Shown in pieces: positions 1-5,254 of a stretch of DNA of 15,433 nt (positions are counted from its first letter, which is position 1; every line of letters starts with the position of its first letter). This DNA comes from an uncultured Planctomycetaceae bacterium (GTDB lineage: Bacteria > Planctomycetota > Planctomycetia > Pirellulales > Pirellulaceae). The translations under genes were made by a program, and so were the position numbers. The notes beneath the pieces are model-generated. The model ran no database searches. It was not told the DNA's origin and worked only from the letters and a program-made list of their open reading frames with translations. The DNA is taken from contig CALELC010000286.1 in assembly GCA_937904535.1 (NCBI GenBank), positions 1 to 15,433 on the forward strand. Reading direction: 5' to 3'.

Positions 1-1524
1 GTGGTTCGTCCCGAACCCTTCTCATCCAAACTTTCCACGTCACAACTGCGACGCGGCGATGCCAACGCCATCTTCTTTCGCACGCTGCGGGAGGTCGATC
101 GCGAACTGGAGTTCGCGCAGCATCAGCCCGACGCCTTTCCGATTCTGCTGGTGCTGAGCGAGATCAATTGGCGCGAGCTCGATGACTTCTACCGCGTGAA
201 ACCGGGTGGAAATGGCCAGTGGGTGTTTGACGGCAACTACCACCATGGCCGGCACTTTCCCGGGGCTGCCGCCGGCGGCGCTCGCGCTACCTATCTGGCT
301 GATGCCGGCCGCGGTTGGGGATTGGTCAGCGGCGATGGTTGGCGCGTTCCCTATTCCGGGAGCGACTGCGTGGTGTATCACGAAGGCGTGGGTCATCCGA
401 TCGGCTTACCGCACCCTGAGCCGCTCAATGCCTCGGTGATGGGAACCGGCCAGTACGCTGGCTGGATCAATGAGTCTTGGCTCGATGAGGAGCAAAAGCT
501 GCGGCTCGGCTATCAGCGTCCCGAACAGCCCGCATCTCGCGAGGGCGATCTGTTCACGTCGTTGACGGCGCTGCCACATCCGCAGGTGCCTCAGCCCGGC
601 GAACCTGTGAAATTGCAATTATCTTGGCCACAAGACGCACAACTGAAACGGCTCCGAGTGTGCATCCAGACGGATCTGTATGGGGCTTGGACCGAGGTCG
701 CGGTGGAGCCCGCAACTGAATCCGCGGACGCCCCGCCTGCCGACATTGCACTCGGTTCATTCGACCGACCCACGCCGGTCAGCTACCGCGTCGAAGCCAC
801 GCTCGCCGACGGCCAGCACGCCCAGATTTGGGGCTACTTTCAAGTCCGCTCCGCTCCGGATGAACTTCTGTATCCGCGGCGGAGGCTCGCCGAGCTCACG
901 TCGCAGGGGCTGGTCGATCAACCGGCGGGATGGGAGACGAAGCTCGGCAAGCCGGAAATCGATCTCCTCGAACTGCTCGATGTCGGTAGCGATCGCGTGG
1001 TCGGACAATGGGAGAAAGCCGACGGCGTGCTCTCGGTTTCGAAGGGGTACGGACATCGGCTGGAACTGCCGTACGCGGTCCCGGAGGAGTATGAACTCGT
1101 CATCATCGCCGAACCGCTCGACAAACCCAACGGCCTGATCTTGGGCCAGGTGATCGGCGGTCAGCGATTTTTGGTGCTGCTGAACTTTCTCGGCGGTGAT
1201 GCCGTGGCCCGCAGTGCGCTGGAGAACGTCAATGGCGGGAACGTCGGCAACAACGACACCACGATCGAAGGTGAGGTGCTGGTGCAGAACCGGCTATCGC
1301 AAATCGTGTGTACGGTTCGCAAGAATCGCGTTGTCGTCAGCTGTGATGGGCAACAGGTGATCGACTGGCAAGGCTCGCCCCAAGAGTTGAGCTTAAGCGA
1401 GTACTGGCAGACACCGCATTCCCAGGTGCTCTTTTTAGGGGCTTACGATTGTGGCTACCGCTTTCACCGCGTCACGCTGCGGCCACTCAGCGGTCTTGGC
1501 AAACCGCTACGGGAGAGCGAATGA
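1..1524 (+). CDS. Metzincin-like metalloprotease with C-terminal LamG/DUF1080-like domain (5' partial)
   Basis: The frame is open from the first base, so the true start and any signal peptide probably lie outside the window; the leading GTG may be only an internal valine. Residues 127-138 read HEGVGHPIGLPH and are followed by SVMG (145-148), which resembles the zinc site and Met-turn of metzincin peptidases. The first two histidines are one residue further apart than in HExxHxxGxxH. Around 198-285 lies a beta-rich segment like an Ig/fibronectin sandwich. Residues about 313-500 resemble the jelly-roll (laminin-G/DUF1080-like) domains common in planctomycete secreted proteins, with a 'DGxLSVSKG...RLELPY' start and a 'VSCDGQQVIDW' strand. 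It is likely an extracellular or periplasmic protein that binds and perhaps cleaves a polymer; the substrate is unknown. It converges on the next gene with a 27-bp gap. Coding status is certain, protease function is moderately supported. Confidence 0.75.
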   Translation: MVRPEPFSSKLSTSQLRRGDANAIFFRTLREVDRELEFAQHQPDAFPILLVLSEINWRELDDFYRVKPGGNGQWVFDGNYHHGRHFPGAAAGGARATYLADAGRGWGLVSGDGWRVPYSGSDCVVYHEGVGHPIGLPHPEPLNASVMGTGQYAGWINESWLDEEQKLRLGYQRPEQPASREGDLFTSLTALPHPQVPQPGEPVKLQLSWPQDAQLKRLRVCIQTDLYGAWTEVAVEPATESADAPPADIALGSFDRPTPVSYRVEATLADGQHAQIWGYFQVRSAPDELLYPRRRLAELTSQGLVDQPAGWETKLGKPEIDLLELLDVGSDRVVGQWEKADGVLSVSKGYGHRLELPYAVPEEYELVIIAEPLDKPNGLILGQVIGGQRFLVLLNFLGGDAVARSALENVNGGNVGNNDTTIEGEVLVQNRLSQIVCTVRKNRVVVSCDGQQVIDWQGSPQELSLSEYWQTPHSQVLFLGAYDCGYRFHRVTLRPLSGLGKPLRESE

Positions 1525-1551
1525 GCTGATGGTAACTCTCGTCGCCGGACG

Positions 1552-2742
1552 CTATTGCCGATAGAGGCGATTGAAGATTTCCGGGTCGAAGGGATTTTCG
1601 ACCGGTGGCAGACGCGTGGGCCGAGTCGCACCGCTCGGCGCAACCGGCTGTACCTGCCGTGGAGCCGGGGGCACAACAGGCAGCGGCAATTCGCCGAGCT
1701 CGTCATCCACGAATCCGACTTGTTGGACTGAGCTCACTGTCGCTGCTGGACTGAAGGGCTGGGCCGCCGGTGGGACGATCGCTGTCGCTTCCGTCGGCAT
1801 TTCGCCCAGCGGTGTCAACGGTGCCCAGGTTTCGCCGGACTGGGAGTGGAACGCAGTGTGGGCCCATTGCCGCAGCGATTCGAGTGCGACGTCGTCAGGC
1901 GTGCGCAGCGGCGGCTCACGGCGACCGCCGTGAGGTTGCACGGCGTACTGCAGCAATTTGCTGTTTTCGGGTTGTGCCTGGTTAATCAGTTTGAGCGTGG
2001 CTACTAAGTTCAGGCGTGTCATTCGGGCAGGCGGGCGGACCTGAATGCCCATGTGGGTCAGTTGCCAGGGAGCATCGCCTGGGCTGCGGTGACAGCCGTT
2101 GTTCCCGCAGCGATTGATCAGAATGGGTTGCACCCGACTGGTGAAATACACCAGCGCGTCGCTCGACAGGTTGAGGCTCATCAAGTCGTCATCGCTCGTT
2201 TGCCGCGGTTGTTGACGCGCCGTAGGCAACTCGACAGCGACGCTTACCGGTTCCGCGTCGACAGACGCAGGTGAGTGTACGGCGGATGGTTTGGCGGCGG
2301 CGTCCAGTGCTTGCTGCAACTGGCGGCGCAAGCGGATCGTTTCCGGGTGCGACGGATTGAACTGCTGGGCGGCGTCCAGCGCCTCGGCCATCTCAGCATA
2401 CAGACCGTTGCGAAAACACCACCGCGCATCATCGTGGTAGCTGGCGGTATCGCGGACCTGGCGACGCGCCACGCGGAACTCGTAAAGTTCGCGCATCGTC
2501 GGAGCGATGTGAGCGACCTGCCGGGCGTCGAGTTTCACCTCGTTGCTTTGGTCACGGCGGATCACCACCAGCGGCCCGACCGTTGATGCGGTCCCGCGAA
2601 TCACATTCCCGTTTTGCAACAGCACATAGTCATCCCCGCGACTGGGCGTAGCGACGAGCACGGTAGCTGCCAGCCAAAAGAGCAGCCCGAGCGTTCCGCC
2701 AGTACAGCGGACTCGAAGTCGTCGCGAGGAGTAAAAATGCAT
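1552..2742 (-). CDS. Secreted protein with CX4CH cytochrome-like motif
   Basis: A 396-residue protein of unrecognised exact family. The N-terminus has arginines, a hydrophobic core (about 18-31) and a small-residue site near 36, which is a good Sec signal peptide. Residues 38-80 look like a short beta domain ('LLQNGNVIRG' type) found in planctomycete secreted proteins. Residues 82-150 are helical and TPR-like (a repeated Ala/Leu pattern with 'NPSHPETI'). After a Ser/Pro linker comes residues 198-295, which contain C212-G-N-N-G-C217-H218, a CX4CH haem-c-type attachment motif, followed by Met231/Met241 and a 'P.E.SKLL' segment as in planctomycete cytochrome-like domains. The C-terminus (300-396) is Pro-rich with no clear fold. 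It may carry a covalent haem and act in periplasmic electron transfer, or the motif may be structural only. ATG start at 2742 without a strong Shine-Dalgarno. It follows the aminotransferase on the same strand by 85 bp, which contains inverted repeats, so co-transcription is uncertain. Confidence 0.8.
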   Translation of the reverse strand: MHFYSSRRLRVRCTGGTLGLLFWLAATVLVATPSRGDDYVLLQNGNVIRGTASTVGPLVVIRRDQSNEVKLDARQVAHIAPTMRELYEFRVARRQVRDTASYHDDARWCFRNGLYAEMAEALDAAQQFNPSHPETIRLRRQLQQALDAAAKPSAVHSPASVDAEPVSVAVELPTARQQPRQTSDDDLMSLNLSSDALVYFTSRVQPILINRCGNNGCHRSPGDAPWQLTHMGIQVRPPARMTRLNLVATLKLINQAQPENSKLLQYAVQPHGGRREPPLRTPDDVALESLRQWAHTAFHSQSGETWAPLTPLGEMPTEATAIVPPAAQPFSPAATVSSVQQVGFVDDELGELPLPVVPPAPRQVQPVAPSGATRPTRLPPVENPFDPEIFNRLYRQ

Positions 2743-2772
2743 GAGCGTGGTTCAAGCTGACGGCCGAAGGTT

Positions 2773-2852
2773 CCAACAGTTCGTTGGTTACCGCTCCCCG
2801 CTCAGCGGTGACAAGCCCAATCTTGACTTAGGCGTCCGCCGTTAGGCTTGTC
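2773..2852 (-). terminator. Cluster of inverted repeats at the 3' end of the aminotransferase gene
   Basis: Three short inverted repeats are packed here. GACAAGCC (2810-2817) pairs with GGCTTGTC (2845-2852) and brackets the aminotransferase stop codon. ACCGCT (2790-2795) pairs with AGCGGT (2804-2809) over an 8-base loop. CCAAC (2773-2777) pairs with GTTGG (2783-2787) over a 5-base loop. No U-run follows on the minus strand, so this is not a classical intrinsic terminator. It could be a processing or attenuation structure between the two minus-strand genes, or chance in GC-rich DNA. Confidence 0.3.
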
Positions 2853-4297
2853 GCGAACTTTGCCAGCGACCGGTCAAGCAACTCGAGCGCCGCGTCGATG
2901 TGCTGCTCGGTGGTGATCGCCGGTGGCGGCAGGAACCGCACACGCGTCGGATCACTGCCGCAGAGGAACCCTAACAGCCCCTCGGCAAACAGGATGTCCA
3001 TCAGCGCTTTGGCCTGCTCGTAGCTACCGTCTCCGGGAGTGAACGCGATCATCATTCCTTCGCCAAACGGTCCGCGAATGAGATTGGGATACTTGGTCGC
3101 CAACCGTTCGAGACCGGCGGCAAAGTAGCGGTGGCGACGAACATTCCAGCCTTCCGACCCAAAACACTCCTTCTGGTGCAGCAGCTTCAGCGTTTCCAAC
3201 CCAATCGCGATCGAACTGCTGGCCCCTGTAAAGGTTTGGCTGAGGATCGGTGCGGTGGGCTTGAACGTTTCGCGGTACAGCGTCGCGCAGACCTGCGTGA
3301 TCTTGCCCACGGTGACGATATCGGCGTACTGGTGCAGCTGGTAATGTTGGAACGCAAACGGCTGGCTGGTGCGGCTGAACGTCTGGATTTCATCAAAGAT
3401 GATCGGGATGCCTGCAGCCCGAATCGGCTCGCACAGCGTCTGAAAGAACCGGGGATCGGTCGGGTAATAGCCGCCTTCACCCGCGATCAACTCCGCCCAG
3501 AACGCCGCGTATCGGCCGGGGTGCCGCGCCAGTAGGCGGCGCACCTCGTCCAAAGCGAGTCGTTGTGACTCCTCCGGCCGCTGGAAATTCCAGGCCGGCA
3601 GGTAGTCGACGTGCAGTGCCAGCGGTAATCCCTGGCGATATTTGGGGCGGTCGGTGATCGCGGCCAACGCCAACGATCGGCCAGCAAATGCATTGTCGAA
3701 AGCGATCACTCGGTCAGCTGGCGCCGCTTTGTGAAACGCTAACTTGAGCGCGTTTTCATTAGCCATCGCCCCGCTGGTGCTGAGCATGCAATACGACAGC
3801 GGCGCGCCACCCGCCGACGCCAATTTGACCAACTGTTCGGCAATGCGGATGCTCGGCGGATGCTGCTGCAGATTACCCTGCATCGCCACGTCCTCCAGCG
3901 CTGCATCGACCGCCGCGTCGAGCAACTCTGGCGAACTGTGTCCACAACCGTAGACGCCGATGCCGCCGATGAAATCGAGTTTCACGCTGCCGTCGGCCAG
4001 TTGGACATAAGGCCCGTTGCCCACGCCCGCCGACAGGTAGGGCCACAGCAGCGGTCCACCGCGAACCGCAGCCGCCTCTGCCAACAACCGCTCGTACGGG
4101 ACCCGCAGCGTTTCGTCCGCAGGTCGCACTGCGGTCAGACCGGCTGCGTGCTCGGCGAGCGCCTGGCGGAGCAATTCCTTGGCCTGAGCAACCCGCGGAT
4201 CGGCCCGCAGGGCGTCGGCGTAGGTTTGCCCGGCAGTTGACGCTGCAGAGGGCGTGGTCGAGTCCGAAGGAAAGGCCGGCGGTTGAGCGTCTGGCAT
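2828..4297 (-). CDS. Class-III (acetylornithine/GABA-type) PLP-dependent aminotransferase
   Basis: This is a fold-type I, class-III aminotransferase that would move an amino group, typically from an omega-amino donor to a 2-oxo acid, in the cytoplasm. Numbering from the ATG at 4297 (489 residues): the phosphate-binding 'STSGAMANE' is at 173-181, the PLP ring-nitrogen aspartate lies in 'FDEIQ' (D302), and the Schiff-base lysine is K332 in 'VTVGKITQ'. 'SQTFTGASSS' (353-362) and 'TRVRFLPPP' (451-459) match the conserved C-terminal parts. Two usual signatures are altered: the FHGR loop reads FAGR (204-207), and the Q of 'QGEGG' is alanine in 'LIAGEGG'. Residues 1-75 extend beyond the normal 400-430-residue core. 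The reading frame stays open upstream to 4681, but that part is Arg/Ser-rich and unlike a protein, so the ATG at 4297 is chosen. Substrate cannot be assigned: acetylornithine, lysine-epsilon and GABA transaminases are all possible. Confidence 0.87.
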   Translation of the reverse strand: MPDAQPPAFPSDSTTPSAASTAGQTYADALRADPRVAQAKELLRQALAEHAAGLTAVRPADETLRVPYERLLAEAAAVRGGPLLWPYLSAGVGNGPYVQLADGSVKLDFIGGIGVYGCGHSSPELLDAAVDAALEDVAMQGNLQQHPPSIRIAEQLVKLASAGGAPLSYCMLSTSGAMANENALKLAFHKAAPADRVIAFDNAFAGRSLALAAITDRPKYRQGLPLALHVDYLPAWNFQRPEESQRLALDEVRRLLARHPGRYAAFWAELIAGEGGYYPTDPRFFQTLCEPIRAAGIPIIFDEIQTFSRTSQPFAFQHYQLHQYADIVTVGKITQVCATLYRETFKPTAPILSQTFTGASSSIAIGLETLKLLHQKECFGSEGWNVRRHRYFAAGLERLATKYPNLIRGPFGEGMMIAFTPGDGSYEQAKALMDILFAEGLLGFLCGSDPTRVRFLPPPAITTEQHIDAALELLDRSLAKFATSLTADA

Positions 4298-4868
4298 AGC
4301 AGAAGACAAGCGATGGAGGTACGAAGCAGGTGCGAACAGGAGACTGACCGCTCCGTTCTCGCCAAGGTTCAAGTTGCGACTGCAGTTTATCGCTTCGCCC
4401 GATGCTCGGCGACCACGCGTCGCTGACCGCCGGTACGCTCCGCTGGGCTGACTGCGGCACTCTCGGCTGAGCTCACGCCCCTGCCCTCCCGTTTCCAAGC
4501 TCGCGTTCAACGCCACCCGTGGCATCACAACCTCGGCTGCGGACCTCACCGAGAGAGCCGCACCGCGCCGCGAGGAATTACAGAGATGATTCCGAGCGCT
4601 CACCGTTTGCTCGGTGTCCGCCCGGCATCGCGGACCCAATTGAGATGCTGCTCGCGACACTCGCTTGCAGCGCGGGAGCACGTTCGCACCCCACCCGGTT
4701 AGCCAGCTGGGCGAAACTCACCCCCAGCCACCTGTTGCGGCCGACGAAAACAACTAAGATTCGATTGGGACCGTCATCGCCGCCGCGGAGTTGCCGCCCG
4801 CGCGGACCGCTGGTGCGATGCCGAGCAATTGCCCCAGGGCAGCTTTTCGGAGAGTTGAGGATTTGCAA
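4298..4868. other. Divergent intergenic region with no recognisable gene
   Basis: About 570 bp lie between the divergently oriented aminotransferase and the small plus-strand protein. Open frames on both strands translate to Arg/Ser/Pro-rich sequence without domain character and are judged non-coding. No tRNA, hairpin-plus-U-run or long repeat was seen. The region should hold promoters in both directions. The only hint is a TAAGAT hexamer at 4755-4760 on the plus strand, about 110 bp upstream of the small gene, without a convincing -35 element. A 5' leader or small RNA cannot be excluded by eye. Confidence 0.5.
4857..4860 (+). promoter_or_regulatory. Ribosome binding site deciding the GTG start at 4869
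   Basis: A GAGG tract ends 8 bases before a GTG at 4869. This favours that GTG over the in-frame ATGs at 4791 and 4818, which lack a comparable site and would add an Arg/Pro-rich N-terminus. Confidence 0.5.
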
Positions 4869-5222
4869 GTGATAGGATCGTCGAAGTGGAAGGAGGGGGA
4901 TTGGGTCGTTTATCGCAAGCAGAAATCGAGTCCCACGCCGGGACCACGCGCCCAGCAGATCACTCCCACGTCCAAAGGCGAAGTCTATCACTACCTGGTC
5001 GATAAGTACTGGATCGTGCAGCGGGTGCGGGGCGACGGCAAGTTGGAGCTGCGGACCCGGCAAGGCAAGGTCCACCTCGTTGACGAGTCCGACTTCCGCC
5101 TGCGTCCAGCCAAGTGGTGGGAGCGATTGTTTCTGGCCAACCGCTTCCCCGCTGCGGAGCCCAAGCAGCCGACTGCCGAAGTCAGCTCGACTTCTCCCGG
5201 ATCCGGTTCCACGGAACACTGA
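4869..5222 (+). CDS. Small conserved-looking basic/aromatic protein of unknown function
   Basis: A 117-residue protein if started at the GTG with the GAGG site. The core (about residues 7-90) is compact and unusually rich in Trp, Tyr, Lys and Arg: 'WKEGDWVVYRKQK', 'YHYLVDKYWIVQRV', 'LRTRQGKVHLV' and 'AKWWERLF'. The alternation of short beta-strands with 'GDGKLELRTRQGK' suggests a small beta-barrel (SH3/KOW-like) that could bind RNA, DNA or a protein partner. The last 25 residues are Ser/Thr/Pro/Glu-rich and probably disordered. There is no signal peptide or membrane segment, so it is probably cytoplasmic. It resembles short hypothetical proteins seen in planctomycetes, but I cannot name a family. 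It stands alone on the plus strand and converges on the RND transporter gene with an 18-bp gap. An alternative start is the ATG at 4791 (143 residues). Confidence 0.75.
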   Translation: MIGSSKWKEGDWVVYRKQKSSPTPGPRAQQITPTSKGEVYHYLVDKYWIVQRVRGDGKLELRTRQGKVHLVDESDFRLRPAKWWERLFLANRFPAAEPKQPTAEVSSTSPGSGSTEH

Positions 5223-5254
5223 GCCGTCGGCTCCGCCGGCTTAGCCGGACTCAG
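5219..5254. terminator. Nested hairpins at a convergent gene junction (possible bidirectional terminator)
   Basis: CTGAG (5219-5223) pairs with CTCAG (5250-5254) as an outer stem. Inside are two small hairpins, GAGCC-GTC-GGCTC (5221-5233, overlapping the outer stem) and CCGGC-TTA-GCCGG (5236-5248). The TTA loop of the second is the stop codon of the minus-strand transporter, and the first overlaps the stop of the plus-strand gene. There is no U-run. The position between two converging stops suggests a shared transcript end. Confidence 0.4.

Noticed and set aside
4350..4390. GGTTCAAG resembling a tRNA T-loop
   Set aside because: Flanking bases do not form a T-arm stem and no acceptor or anticodon arm is present.
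3873..4460. 195-codon minus-strand frame overlapping the aminotransferase
   Set aside because: Out-of-frame shadow of the aminotransferase; Arg/Gly/Ala composition and no recognisable motif.
4298..4681. N-terminal extension of the aminotransferase frame (128 residues)
   Set aside because: Translation is Arg/Ser-rich with no domain character; the ATG at 4297 gives a normal protein start before the conserved core.
4519..4872. 117-codon plus-strand open frame in the divergent gap
   Set aside because: Arg/Ser/Pro-rich, no ribosome site, and it overlaps the better-supported small gene in another frame.
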